From Hyphomicrobium denitrificans 1NES1 (GTDB lineage: Bacteria > Pseudomonadota > Alphaproteobacteria > Rhizobiales > Hyphomicrobiaceae): DNA of 64,000 bases. The stretch is from the NCBI RefSeq assembly GCF_000230975.2, contig NC_021172.1, positions 806,001 through 870,000 of the forward strand. The letters are read 5' to 3'. The notes beneath the pieces are model-generated. The model was given only the letters and a program-made list of their open reading frames with translations, searched no databases and had not been told where the DNA came from. Position 1 is the stretch's first letter. Every line of letters starts with the position of its first letter. This document shows, piece by piece, positions 34,976-43,862 of the stretch. A program made the translations under genes and the position numbers.

Positions 34976-37705
34976 TCAAAAACCGTACTTTTGTTTGCGA
35001 AATTCAAACGCTTCCTGTCCGCCTTCAAGTAATTCTTTGACCAGCTCTTTGACTGTTGGTGTATCGATTGAACCGCAGAACTCGTCAGGGATCGTGGCGT
35101 GCTCGATACCACCCTCTACAACGGATATGAGACCAACGATCTGCTCTGCATCCCCCAGTACGGGGATGTTGGCGTTGTGAGTAGAAAAGATAAATTGGCG
35201 CTTGCGCTTTTCCTCCCGCATCGTCGGAACCACGGATTCAGCAATGAACCGGTTGTCGAGATCATCTTCAGGTTGATCGACCACGAGCGGAGCATCGGAT
35301 TCAAGTAAAAGTAAAAGGAGGACCGCTGTTGCCTTTTGGCCGGTCGATAGTTGGTCCAGCTGTTTCCACGTCTGCGTTGTCTCATTGCCGACGTTCAGTT
35401 CCAAGACAGCCTCGGCAGCAAGCTCGCACTCTTCCAGTTCGAGTGCGAGGGCCGTGGCACCCTGTGCGATCCGTTCAGCTGAGACTTGCGAGAAACCGTA
35501 CTTCTCGACGAGCGATGGTGCGCCTTCGATGAGGGCGGCAGCCAAGTCGGTCAGACTCAAATCGTCTGTGTTCCTCAATCGCTCCAGCGCTTGGCTTATG
35601 TTGCCGGAGCAATGCTTGCGTATGACCGCTTCCACTTGCCCGAGCGAAGCGCTCGGCCGCACTTGGACGCGAACGCGATCTTTAAGCCGCTTTGAGACCT
35701 TGCGTGCAGCTTTCTGCAATTCGCGAAAGTCTTCTGCTTTCGCCGCATCCCATTTCGCGAGCAACTCGCCTCGCTCCTTTTGAAGTTTAGCCAGGGACTT
35801 GTTGCGGGCTTTCAGCTCCGCCTCTTTGGGCTTTAGGCGCTCGAGCTGGTCCTTGTATGCCACGTATTTTGCGGCGTCGTGGCCCTCGGCCTTCAGTTGT
35901 TTCAGCGTCTTTTGGTACAGCTCTTCGGAAGCCTTCTGCTTCGGTTCCCATTCGGCCTTGACCGTTTCGAGCGCTGTAGTCGCCTCGGTTACAGCCGTTT
36001 GGATGCCCTGGCCAGCCACCTTCACTTTCTGCAGCAATTTCGATTGTACCGCGTCAAGTTTTGCGAGTATCGAAGCGTTGGGGAGCTCCTTGGCTTCTTC
36101 GCCGATTAGCGGCCCGTCGGTTGCGGCCTGGCCAAGTACGTGGGCTGCGAGTTCTGCAGCTTGCTGAATCATCCCTGCGGCCTGTTCGAAAAACCTGGCC
36201 TCCTTGTCGATGAGCGTCTTGTCCTTCAGCTTCGCATCGAGGCCCGCCGCAGCGAAGCGTTTGAGATGTTCCTTGAGCGTCGGCAGAGCTGTGAGCGCTT
36301 CCTCAACGTGCCCGATTTGGAGGATCTCGGCCGCAATCGTGACGCGTGAGCGTTCCAGCCGTTCTTTTAGGTGCCCCTTCGTAGCTGTGGTATCGGTCGT
36401 CGGTTCTGTAAAGCGGCGAAGAAGCTGCGCGAGCTTCTCCGGGAATCTCGTGAGCTCGGAGATCTCGTGCTGGCCATACACCTCGAGGCTTCCCAGTACA
36501 GAACGAGGAGTGACGTTATCTAGTAGGTTACCGCTTTGATCGCGTACGCGCGGCCGACCGCCGAAAATGCGCTGGATCAAATAATACTGAGGGGATGGAA
36601 GGGGCGAACGGATCAAGACAGTTATGGACGCACCTTGGCCGAGCACATTCTTTATCATGCTGTCGTGCGTGCGGCGGGCTTCGTCGCCCTTAGGCGGCAG
36701 TTCGAAAGCGTACCTCAAGCTTTCAATCAAAGTTGATTTGCCCGCGCCACGGCCACCGACAAGGACATTGAGGCACTCATTGAATCGAAGTCCCTGACCA
36801 TCGAGAAGTCCGCCCGCCCATGAGACGGCTATCAGCTCAGTGTGCGCGGTGGAATTTGGATCGCTGTTTAGACGAATGCGCGACTCCCAATCGAGGAATG
36901 CTTGCCTTAGTCCTTCAATGGAAGGTGCTGCCATTTTTATCCAGGTTGTGCAGCTGGGGTCCGAAAGCACGGCAGGGTCGCTGACGTCGTTTGCGTTCAG
37001 CACCGCGAGCGCGCGAGGCCGCGCATACGCCGGATCCTTGTTGACGATGATGTCCCGAAATCCGTCTTGCGCAGCGGCTCTTGCCCCGGGCAAGGCAATG
37101 GCAAGCAAATCCGGGGATGACCAGACGCGCGCCCGCGTTTGACCTTTCAACGTCGCGAGGAGTCCACCCGCTGCGCATGCGTGAGCCGCAATGGTGATGC
37201 CTCCCAACTTGGGAATGGATTGGAGGAGCTGCTCGCACGTTTTGTCTGACTGCGGAGATTCCGCATTGAGGTCCGTCACGCCGCAGGCGCCGATCGCCCT
37301 TTCCAATTCATGTACTGTCGTTGAACTCGGAAAAAGGCAGAGGAGGTGGACGCCGTCGCTCGAAACGGCCTCGAAGCCCATAAGAACACGAATGCCGGCA
37401 GTGGTTAGGGCCTTTGCCAGACTTTCCGAGGCTGCGATGCGGAAATGGTCCGTTATGCCAACGACCTCGATTCCCTCCTCAAGACAAGCGGCAAGCATGG
37501 CCGCATTGTATTCACCCTCGGTCTTGTGGCTGTTCGCCTTCGAATGGCGTGTGCCGTATGCGAATGGGTTCACCTGAAGGGCGCACTTGTAGAACCGAGC
37601 TCCCGCCGGCCTCCGAACGGCGTTGGCGAGCCCTGTCGGCACGGCATCGTGCTCAATGAGACTAACAAGTTGGGGATCTAGTGGGTCGTCGACTACAGTG
37701 TTCAT
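34976..37705 (-). CDS. PHP-SMC-type ATPase (TrlF-like family)
   Basis: A 909-residue protein. Residues about 35-250 resemble a PHP phosphoesterase domain (GIEVVGITDHFRIA), but the first H-x-H metal motif reads Q-V-N, so the metal site is not canonical. An SMC/ABC-type ATPase is split around a long coiled coil: Walker A GGRGAGKSTLIES at about 317, coiled coil about 440-700, signature STGQKATAVL at about 787, Walker B LVVDQPEDDLD, and a histidine switch in FSTHNANIP. Such proteins occur next to restriction systems and are thought to act in phage defence. It is convergent with the type I operon. Divergent partner: the DUF2779 gene at 37935. Confidence 0.85.
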   Translation of the reverse strand: MNTVVDDPLDPQLVSLIEHDAVPTGLANAVRRPAGARFYKCALQVNPFAYGTRHSKANSHKTEGEYNAAMLAACLEEGIEVVGITDHFRIAASESLAKALTTAGIRVLMGFEAVSSDGVHLLCLFPSSTTVHELERAIGACGVTDLNAESPQSDKTCEQLLQSIPKLGGITIAAHACAAGGLLATLKGQTRARVWSSPDLLAIALPGARAAAQDGFRDIIVNKDPAYARPRALAVLNANDVSDPAVLSDPSCTTWIKMAAPSIEGLRQAFLDWESRIRLNSDPNSTAHTELIAVSWAGGLLDGQGLRFNECLNVLVGGRGAGKSTLIESLRYAFELPPKGDEARRTHDSMIKNVLGQGASITVLIRSPLPSPQYYLIQRIFGGRPRVRDQSGNLLDNVTPRSVLGSLEVYGQHEISELTRFPEKLAQLLRRFTEPTTDTTATKGHLKERLERSRVTIAAEILQIGHVEEALTALPTLKEHLKRFAAAGLDAKLKDKTLIDKEARFFEQAAGMIQQAAELAAHVLGQAATDGPLIGEEAKELPNASILAKLDAVQSKLLQKVKVAGQGIQTAVTEATTALETVKAEWEPKQKASEELYQKTLKQLKAEGHDAAKYVAYKDQLERLKPKEAELKARNKSLAKLQKERGELLAKWDAAKAEDFRELQKAARKVSKRLKDRVRVQVRPSASLGQVEAVIRKHCSGNISQALERLRNTDDLSLTDLAAALIEGAPSLVEKYGFSQVSAERIAQGATALALELEECELAAEAVLELNVGNETTQTWKQLDQLSTGQKATAVLLLLLLESDAPLVVDQPEDDLDNRFIAESVVPTMREEKRKRQFIFSTHNANIPVLGDAEQIVGLISVVEGGIEHATIPDEFCGSIDTPTVKELVKELLEGGQEAFEFRKQKYGF

Positions 37706-37934
37706 GTACGTATCTTACTCTCGACTTCGACGCCCGCACAAATCCTGTTGAGAAAAGTTTCCCCTGTCATAGAGGGGTAGGGACCCCCAGTGTCTGCAGT
37801 GCACTTTAGCGAGGAGGATCGATGAGGGTGTGGTGGACTGAAGCGAGCGTACGATTCCCGCAGGGTGATGGATGTGCGAGTCGGTGCGACGATACTGTTG
37901 AGGTCTGCAAATTTTTGGTACGCTGTAGCTCTCC
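37706..37934. promoter_or_regulatory. Divergent promoter region, PHP-ATPase and DUF2779 genes
   Basis: About 230 bases between two outward-reading genes, so both promoters must lie here. No strong -35/-10 pair or dyad is evident by eye. Confidence 0.4.
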
Positions 37935-39461
37935 ATGCCCCTCATCTCCAAAACTACCTTCCTCGAGTTCCAGCTCTGCCCGCGCGATACCTGGCTCAAG
38001 CTCCACAAGCCTGAGCTCGTCGAGCAATTCACGCCCACGGCGTTCGAGCTGCACCTCATGGAAGAGGGCAATGCGATCGAGCACGTGGGGCGAGGCCTCT
38101 GGCCCGATGGCGTGCTCGTCACCGAAACGGGGGATGAGGCGTGCCGACGGACGGCCGAGCTGATGGCGGCAAGGACGCCGGCGATCTTCCAGGCGACGTT
38201 CGTCGTCGACGGCTTTATCGCCAAGTGCGACGTGCTCGCCTTCAACGTGGCGGCGGAAAGCTGGGACCTCTACGAGATCAAGGGTACCAACGACAAGAAG
38301 GAGGAGGGTGAGGATCGCGACCACATCTCCGATCTCGCGTTCCAGAAGAACGTCCTCGAGCGGGCCGGCGTGAAGCTTGGCCGGCTCTTCATCGTCCACC
38401 TCGACCGGGAGTACGTGCGCGACGGCGAACTCGACCTCGAGGCCCTGTTCGTCAAGGACGACAGCACCGAGCAGGTGGCCGCGATCGCGCAGGAGATCGG
38501 CGAGGAGATGATGGTGGCGCGCGGCGTGCTCGCCCGCGAGCGCGAGCCGAGCATTACGTGCGACTGCCACTTCAAGGGCCGCAGCCGGCACTGCCGCACC
38601 TTCGCCTACTCGCACCCGGAGATCCCCGAGTATTCGGTGCACGACCTGGTGCGCATCGGAACGAGCAAGAAGAAGCTCGCGTACTTCATGGACCATCGCA
38701 TCTACACCCTCGACGAGGTCCCGGACGGCTTCGAGCTTGGCGACGCCCAGCAGAACCAGGTGCTGGCGCATAAGCGCCGGGCGCCGATCATCGACGAGCA
38801 GGGGATCGCCGCGGCGCTCGAGCGCTATCGCTATCCCTTGTACTTCTTCGACTACGAGACCTATGCCCCCGGCATTCCGACCTTCGCCGGCTTCTCGCCC
38901 TACCAGCGCATCCCGTTTCAGTTCTCGCTTCACATCCTGCGTCGGCCGGGCGACGCGCTCGAGCATCTCGAGTTCCTGCAGCCGGATCTTGCCGATCCGA
39001 CGGAGGGCGTCGCGAAACTCTTGAGCGAGCACATCGATCCAAATGGAAGCGTGGTCGTCTGGTATGCGCCATTCGAGCGCGACGTCAACGCCGAGATCGG
39101 CAAACGGGCGCCGGCCTATCGCATGGCGCTCGAACGCCTCAACGGCCAGATCGTCGACCTGCGCGAGATCTTCGTCGACCAGCACCTCGTGCATCCGGAG
39201 TTCCGCGGCAGCACCTCGATCAAGGCGGTGCTGCCGGTGCTCGTACCGGAGCTCTCGTATAAGGATCTCGCCATCCAGGAGGGCGGCACCGCCTCGAAGG
39301 AGTGGTGGCGCATGGTGGCGGCCGAGACACCGCCGGCGGAGCGCCAGGCCATCGCCGCGGCGCTCAAGACCTACTGCGCCCGCGACACCTACGCGATGGT
39401 CGCGATCTGGCAGAAGCTGCATGAGCTGGCCGCAACAGGAGCATCACGGCAGTCCGCGTAA
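37935..39461 (+). CDS. DUF2779 protein: Cas4-like plus DnaQ-like exonuclease
   Basis: A 508-residue protein. Residues 1-220 resemble a PD-(D/E)XK nuclease of the Cas4/RecB type: QLCPRDTWLKLHKPEL at the start, an acidic D in FIAKCDVLAF followed by YEIKGTN (the E-x-K), and a C-x-C and a further C in the CDCHFKGRSRHC region that together with Cys14 could hold an iron-sulfur cluster. From about 285, FFDYETYAPGIPTFAG is the first motif of a DEDD (RNase H-like) exonuclease, with WYAPFERDV as motif II and CARDTYAM as the last. It probably processes DNA. It may be a defence or repair function of the island. Confidence 0.85.
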   Translation: MPLISKTTFLEFQLCPRDTWLKLHKPELVEQFTPTAFELHLMEEGNAIEHVGRGLWPDGVLVTETGDEACRRTAELMAARTPAIFQATFVVDGFIAKCDVLAFNVAAESWDLYEIKGTNDKKEEGEDRDHISDLAFQKNVLERAGVKLGRLFIVHLDREYVRDGELDLEALFVKDDSTEQVAAIAQEIGEEMMVARGVLAREREPSITCDCHFKGRSRHCRTFAYSHPEIPEYSVHDLVRIGTSKKKLAYFMDHRIYTLDEVPDGFELGDAQQNQVLAHKRRAPIIDEQGIAAALERYRYPLYFFDYETYAPGIPTFAGFSPYQRIPFQFSLHILRRPGDALEHLEFLQPDLADPTEGVAKLLSEHIDPNGSVVVWYAPFERDVNAEIGKRAPAYRMALERLNGQIVDLREIFVDQHLVHPEFRGSTSIKAVLPVLVPELSYKDLAIQEGGTASKEWWRMVAAETPPAERQAIAAALKTYCARDTYAMVAIWQKLHELAATGASRQSA

Positions 39462-39468
39462 AGTCGTG

Positions 39469-40011
39469 TTAAGGCGGCGTCAGCGGCACGATGTCGGCTG
39501 CGAGGCAATTCTTGCCTCCGTACACGGCTCGGAAGCGCACCATGGTGCCGGGTTTGATACGCTTAACGTCTCTCTTGCGCACACTGTCAGGCGCGATATC
39601 TGCGAACCCGCCATCCTCGAGGTGGATGGAACCGGAGCATCTCTTGGCATCGAAGCTCTCGATGGTGCCGGTCTGCGTCTCGACGGCGTAGCCGTCGTAT
39701 CTGATGCGCTGCTTGAGCGTGCGGTCACGGTAGCGCTTCTCGAGTTTGGCGATGACCGCATCGTCGCGCGCTCGCGCTTCGATCATGCGCACTTCCTTGA
39801 GCTTGTAAGTGACCCGGACTTCCTCCTCTGCCCAGAAATGAACGCGATCGCCGACCGTTGGGATGTTTTTGAAGCCGTCCAACCGCAGCTTGATCTCGTG
39901 AATCGTGATGCGTTCGCCGTCGTCGGTCAGGATGATACCGGTCCGGCCGTCCCACTCGGTAACGAGGCCTTGCATCGCACAGGCCGTGTAGGTGTCGTCC
40001 GCATCGCTCAT
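39469..40011 (-). CDS. Protein with two cold-shock-like domains
   Basis: A 180-residue protein with two OB-fold, cold-shock-like repeats: QGLVTEWDGRTGIILTDDGE with GDRVHFWAEE, and TGTIESFDAKRCSGSIHLED with GTMVRFRAVY. The RNP-type aromatic residues are only partly kept. A charged helix links the repeats. It might bind RNA or single-stranded DNA. Its 3' end is seven bases from the DUF2779 stop codon (convergent). Confidence 0.6.
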   Translation of the reverse strand: MSDADDTYTACAMQGLVTEWDGRTGIILTDDGERITIHEIKLRLDGFKNIPTVGDRVHFWAEEEVRVTYKLKEVRMIEARARDDAVIAKLEKRYRDRTLKQRIRYDGYAVETQTGTIESFDAKRCSGSIHLEDGGFADIAPDSVRKRDVKRIKPGTMVRFRAVYGGKNCLAADIVPLTPP

Positions 40012-40438
40012 GTCCGCGCCTCCGCCATACGCGGAAAGCGGCGGCCGATATCCGTCATGCGCGCGGTTACCCTTACATCGCCCCTAGCACTCGCGAGCAC
40101 TGTGCGCGGCCGCTTTCCGGTTGCGAAGATTGCGCCCGATCCGGGCGCGAGTGCGGCGGATGCTGCGAAGAACAGAAGGCGAGGCGGCCCTCGATTCCGA
40201 GGTGCCGTAGGTAGTGGCACCGCGGCCGCGTAGATGTGATCGCGACAAGGCAATGGCGGGTGAAAACGCATTCACCCCACGCTCTGCGGCCTACTCCGCG
40301 CCAGCGATCGACGCCGGGACGGCCGAGACCGAGGGCTCGGCGTGCGAGAGCGCGGTCGCCAGAGGCGAGGCGCCCAGACCGATCCACCGCAATAAACAAT
40401 GAAGCCCCGACCTATTCTGGTCAGGGCTCCACGCTTCC
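40012..40438. other. Long intergenic region with a dispersed repeat
   Basis: About 430 bases upstream of the cold-shock-like gene and downstream of the CHC2 gene. The only recognisable item is the 55-bp repeat at 40321-40375. Several GC-rich frames cross it but none has support. Confidence 0.4.
40321..40375 (-). repeat. Dispersed inverted repeat, copy 1 (55 bp)
   Basis: Its reverse complement matches 56196-56249 with only a few differences: both contain GGGCGCCTCGCC, then GGCGACCGCGCTCTCGCA and GGTCTCGGCC. In both places one frame reads GASP-x-ATALS-x-AE, so the repeat might be the relic of the end of a gene. Confidence 0.7.
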
Positions 40439-41044
40439 TCACTTGCGGGCGGCCTTCTTCGGCGGCTCCGGGTCCTGTTCCTCGTCCTCATAGGGGCGAA
40501 GAACGATCCGGGTCTGCACGGCGCCGTCGTAGATCGTCGGCACCGGCAGGGCATCGAGCTGGACGTTATGCGACCCGTCCTTGTTCTCGAAGGCGGTGCC
40601 GATCCGCGTCCACCAGCCTTTCTTGATTTCCCCGGTTTTGGGGTCCTTCCACTCACGGTCGGAGACCGTGAAGACCTTGAAGCTCGGACTTACCGCGCTC
40701 ATCTTGCTTCTCCTTTCTGTCGTTGCAAGGTGCGGAGAGCTAACCGCGAACCACTGGGCGATCCGCACGGCCGCCTCGTGGACGTCGACCTTCTCGAGCT
40801 CGGCAACGAGCTCGAGCATCGCACCGCCGCGGCTGCAATTGCCGAAGCAGTGCCATGTCCCGTCGCGTGGATTGACGACGAACTGGCGCTTGTTGGTGCC
40901 GCTGTGGATGGGGCACGGTCCGCGCAGCTGCTGCCCGCTGCGCGTCAAGGTCTCGATGAGCCCGTAGCGGCTCAAGACCATCGTCAGCGAGACCAGGCGC
41001 CGGATCTGGGTGTAATCGACGGGGTACGATTTCGGGGCTGACAA
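40439..41044 (-). CDS. CHC2 zinc-finger protein fused to small ICE protein
   Basis: A 201-residue frame. The N-terminal part is a primase-type CHC2 zinc finger (GPCPIHSG, then WHCFGNCSRGGAMLELV). From residue 115 it continues into MSAVSPSFKVFTVSDREWKD and the WWTRIGTAFENKDGSHNVQL segment, typical of a separate small ICE/plasmid protein. The junction includes a perfect ribosome binding site (AAAGGAGAAGCAAG before the ATG at 40702), so the 87-residue second product is probably also made. The upstream stop codon seems to have been lost. The TTG at 41044 behind GGAGG is the best start for the fusion; ATG 41131 is farther upstream. It probably acts in replication or transfer of the element. Confidence 0.7.
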   Translation of the reverse strand: MSAPKSYPVDYTQIRRLVSLTMVLSRYGLIETLTRSGQQLRGPCPIHSGTNKRQFVVNPRDGTWHCFGNCSRGGAMLELVAELEKVDVHEAAVRIAQWFAVSSPHLATTERRSKMSAVSPSFKVFTVSDREWKDPKTGEIKKGWWTRIGTAFENKDGSHNVQLDALPVPTIYDGAVQTRIVLRPYEDEEQDPEPPKKAARK

Positions 41045-41287
41045 AGAGCTCGCCTCCTTCCTGTGTGCCGTCGTCTCTCTGAATCCTAGACCCGGAGAAT
41101 CTCCTGTCAAATCAGGGTCTTGCACTGTCATCCGAGGCCCCCAGCGTGGCGCAGGCCGGCGCTTCGAGCGTCAAGGGCGCGCGTCGCAAGGGAAGGCCAT
41201 ACCCGGCCCTCAGGCGCGCCCTGGACGCCGCGCCGCCCCGCGCCCGAGGGACGGCTATCTGTCTGCGGGGCCGAGGAAGGGGAGCGC

Positions 41288-42199
41288 TCATCCGGCCGCC
41301 TCAAGGTCAGACGCGAGCAGCGACACCTGCGCGCGACGGAGGTTGACCCAGATCGGCGCGAAGGGGCCCTCGTTGGCGAGCTGCGCGAGGGTGGTGAAGA
41401 GGAAGAGGCCGCTCGGCTTGCCAGTGATCTCGAGCGTGCGATCGATCATCGTCGTGATGCGCGCTTCGGCGCGCGTCACGAACAGGACGCGGAAGCGCTG
41501 GAAGCCCCAGCGACGCACGTGCTCCTCGGTGTGCCAGGCGTTCCAATAGACAAACACTTTCTTGGCGATCGACGAAGTGCCGGTCAGCTTCTTGCGTCTG
41601 ACCGGCATATGGCCGGTGTCCTGCTCGAGGACGAAGTTGACGCGCGTCGTCGCGGAGTCCTGCAGCGAGAAGATGCGATCAGGCACCGCGGAGCGCGGCA
41701 CGTCGTTGCGCGAGACCTTGCTCAGCGTGATCGCCATCGGGTTCGGCGCCGTGCGCGTCGCCTCCGGGAAATGCCGGAAGAGATCCTGGTAATCGATGAG
41801 CGGCATGCCGCGATGCGCCGCGTGAAGCTCGAACGCGAGCATCGTCTCGGCGATGTCGAGGGTGTGGGCGACGAGGTCGGTCGTGGCTTTGGCGTTCTTC
41901 TTCTTGAGCGCACGGCGATCCGGCGACACCCCGTCCTGGGCGACGAGCAGGTCGGCGCCGGCCTTGGCAAGCGCGAAGACGCGCGGCATGGTGACGAGGC
42001 GCAGCCGCGCCGTCTCGGTCGCTGGCTCGACGACGAGCCCGTGCAACGCCATCAGATGCAGGCGGCGCGACAGATGCTGCGCCGAGCCGCCATCGATGCG
42101 GGCGAGCTGCGATTGCGAGAGGAAACGGTAGCGGGCGAGAGCGCGAAGGATTTTGAGCTCTCGATCGCCGACCTCGAAGGCTGGCAAAGCCAGGCTCAT
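41288..42199 (-). CDS. Replication-relaxation family protein
   Basis: A 303-residue protein with the PF13814 pattern: an N-terminal winged helix (FEVGDRELKILRALARYRFL, then SQSQLARIDGG), a middle conserved HTLDIAETMLAF segment and a C-terminal part with FFVYW/VFVYWNAW and FRVLFVT. Such proteins are encoded on conjugative plasmids and elements near transfer genes and probably act at the origin. The ATG at 42199 fits the conserved domain better than the longer frame to 42415. Confidence 0.8.
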   Translation of the reverse strand: MSLALPAFEVGDRELKILRALARYRFLSQSQLARIDGGSAQHLSRRLHLMALHGLVVEPATETARLRLVTMPRVFALAKAGADLLVAQDGVSPDRRALKKKNAKATTDLVAHTLDIAETMLAFELHAAHRGMPLIDYQDLFRHFPEATRTAPNPMAITLSKVSRNDVPRSAVPDRIFSLQDSATTRVNFVLEQDTGHMPVRRKKLTGTSSIAKKVFVYWNAWHTEEHVRRWGFQRFRVLFVTRAEARITTMIDRTLEITGKPSGLFLFTTLAQLANEGPFAPIWVNLRRAQVSLLASDLEAAG

Positions 42200-42281
42200 G
42201 GCAACAGTGTACCCCAAAACTGAGGGAGCCGAAAAAACGCGCTTCGCTGTCCAGAGGCGATCGATATGCCTGGCCTTCTCA

Positions 42282-42605
42282 TCATGCGGGCGGACCGGCG
42301 ATAAATCGGCGCAGCAGATAGGCGATCGGGCGCAGAATCGGATCGATGACGAAGCGGACGAAGCTGGTCGCCAGCGCCATGATCGCTCGTCCGGCGAACG
42401 CGAGGACGGCGGCAATCAGATTGGCGACTTGCGTTGCAGTCCCCATGAGCGGCCGCAGAATAAAGAACTCGGCGGCGGCCTGGGCGGCACTCGGTCCACC
42501 GAGCATCATCGCAAAGCCGATCATGGTCATGGCCGCGGCGCCATAGAGGAGGGCGTAGATTAGGAAGGTGACGCCGATGTGCGCGAGAAGATCGGTTTCA
42601 GGCAT
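42282..42605 (-). CDS. Small membrane protein
   Basis: A 107-residue protein with about three hydrophobic helices (IGVTFLIYALLYGAAAMTMI, VANLIAAVLAFAGRAIMALA and a C-terminal amphipathic segment). Its start overlaps the end of the JAB gene by eight bases. No family recognised; perhaps an inner membrane part of the transfer system. Confidence 0.6.
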   Translation of the reverse strand: MPETDLLAHIGVTFLIYALLYGAAAMTMIGFAMMLGGPSAAQAAAEFFILRPLMGTATQVANLIAAVLAFAGRAIMALATSFVRFVIDPILRPIAYLLRRFIAGPPA

Positions 42606-43371
42606 GGGGTGGGCTCTGCAGCGGCGTCAGGATGGCCGATAAGGGATGGCGCGCTGCGAAGATGTCTCTGAGCTCCGCCGCCCGCATGCGAGAGAGCGCA
42701 TCGATCATCTGCGCCCGTTGCGCCCGCGGTAGAGCGCGGGAGCGGGCGACGCGCTCGATTTCGATGGCGTAGCGCTGCAAGAGGTTGCGGACCATAACGA
42801 CGCGCAGCTCGGCCGCAGCCAGGGCGTCCCGCGCCGGCACGACGACGGCCGTTGCTGCCGATTCAATGATCTCGACGGGGCATGCGCGCGGCGCAACTTC
42901 GCCGCGGGTCAATGTCCAACCATGAATGCGGTCGCTGCCATCGGCGGCAAACGTTGTGATCGGCGCCAGGAAGGTGTGCCAGTTGTGGTCGGGACTGTCG
43001 TCATTGGCGAGGCAGGCTGAGAAGAAGGCGATGTCGCCATAGGTATTCGCAAAGTCGCCGCAGGACGGCCGTGTCAGGCCGGGCGGATGCGAGTGCCAGA
43101 CCCCCAAGATGAATTTGCCGTTCGGGCGCCACTCATGGTCGACGATCCAATTGAGGAGATCGGCATCGACGTTGATGTGCAAGGCGCTGGCATCGTAACG
43201 GCCGCTGGCGTCGCGGACCGGGGGGCAGAAGCGGAAATCGGTGACGAGATAGTCCTCGAGCCGGCCACCGAGGATGGCGAAGGTCTCCGGCGGATGCTTG
43301 GCGATGGTCTGGCGATAGCTGTCGTAGACCGCGCGGGTGATGCGGATCGTCGACGGCGATAGCTGTTGCAT
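42598..43371 (-). CDS. JAB/Mov34-type metallopeptidase
   Basis: A 257-residue protein with a JAMM motif: Glu29 in PPETFAILGG, His93-Ser-His95 in VWHSHPPG and Ser103-x2-Asp106 in RPSCGD, all metal-binding or catalytic residues present. The rest is a helical C-terminal domain with an arginine-rich stretch. JAMM enzymes cut isopeptide or peptide bonds after ubiquitin-like tails. The ATG at 43371 follows AAGGAG. It lies in a cluster with a ThiF-type E1 (43863) and a possible E2-like protein (43382), a layout known from ThiF-related (PRTRC-like) cassettes. Confidence 0.85.
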   Translation of the reverse strand: MQQLSPSTIRITRAVYDSYRQTIAKHPPETFAILGGRLEDYLVTDFRFCPPVRDASGRYDASALHINVDADLLNWIVDHEWRPNGKFILGVWHSHPPGLTRPSCGDFANTYGDIAFFSACLANDDSPDHNWHTFLAPITTFAADGSDRIHGWTLTRGEVAPRACPVEIIESAATAVVVPARDALAAAELRVVMVRNLLQRYAIEIERVARSRALPRAQRAQMIDALSRMRAAELRDIFAARHPLSAILTPLQSPPHA

Positions 43372-43381
43372 GATGCACTCC

Positions 43382-43774
43382 TTAGGAAAACGATGTGCCG
43401 TGGCGGATGTAGGCCGCCGTCTTCTCGCTCCAGTACACCGCCCATGACAGGGCATCCGGTACCGTGGTTGGCTGATATCGGTCGCCGATGCAGATGTACG
43501 GATGATCGGTGAGAACGCCGATGCGATGCGTCGAGTGCCCGTCAGTCGCGCGTCGGCCGTAGGATGGCTGGTGGAGGATGTAGATCCGGATCACTGCGCC
43601 GACACGTTTGAGGTCGAACGTGAAGGTGCACGAGCGATCGCGGGTCGTGTACGAGTACTCGCCGTAAGCATCGGGTGCCCATAACGAGAAATCGATGATC
43701 TCGCCGTTCCAGTCGAACGTTGTGCGCGTGCTTTGCGCGGGCGAGCGAAGTCCGAGAACGTCGAGCAGGCTCAT
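43382..43774 (-). CDS. Possible E2-like (UBC fold) protein
   Basis: A 130-residue protein with no certain family. The C-terminal half has the order of motifs of prokaryotic E2-like proteins: YILHQPSY, a histidine-containing linker, then DHPYICIGDRYQPTTVPDAL with Cys95 in a position typical of the E2 active-site cysteine (H-P-Y-I-C-I), followed by a helix (WAVYWSEKTAAYIRHG). It is located between a JAB peptidase and a ThiF-type E1 gene, as expected for an E2. The assignment rests on motif order only. Confidence 0.45.
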   Translation of the reverse strand: MSLLDVLGLRSPAQSTRTTFDWNGEIIDFSLWAPDAYGEYSYTTRDRSCTFTFDLKRVGAVIRIYILHQPSYGRRATDGHSTHRIGVLTDHPYICIGDRYQPTTVPDALSWAVYWSEKTAAYIRHGTSFS

Positions 43775-43787
43775 AAAGATCTCCGGG

Positions 43788-43814
43788 TGCCCCGCCGCAC
43801 GAGGCGGCGGGGCA
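43788..43814. terminator. Strong GC hairpin between E1 and E2-like genes
   Basis: TGCCCCGCCGC and GCGGCGGGGCA form a perfect 11-bp stem with a five-base loop. No T tract follows. In an operon this could attenuate or protect the mRNA. Confidence 0.5.
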
Positions 43815-43830
43815 GTTATGCTATCGAGCG

Positions 43831-43853
43831 CCGCCGGCGCTTATCGCCGGCGG
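43831..43853. other. Second GC hairpin downstream of the E1 gene
   Basis: CCGCCGGCG and CGCCGGCGG form a perfect nine-base stem with loop CTTAT, ten bases beyond the E1 stop codon. Together with 43788-43814 it makes a double hairpin within an otherwise tight operon. Confidence 0.5.
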
Positions 43854-43862
43854 CTCGTGGCG

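Noticed and set aside
37806..39422. 538-residue open frame on the minus strand
   Set aside because: Antisense to the DUF2779 gene, which has recognisable nuclease motifs; the frame has a biased Arg/Leu/Val composition typical of shadows.
41120..42223. 367-residue open frame on the plus strand
   Set aside because: Antisense to the replication-relaxation gene; Arg/Glu-rich composition without motifs.
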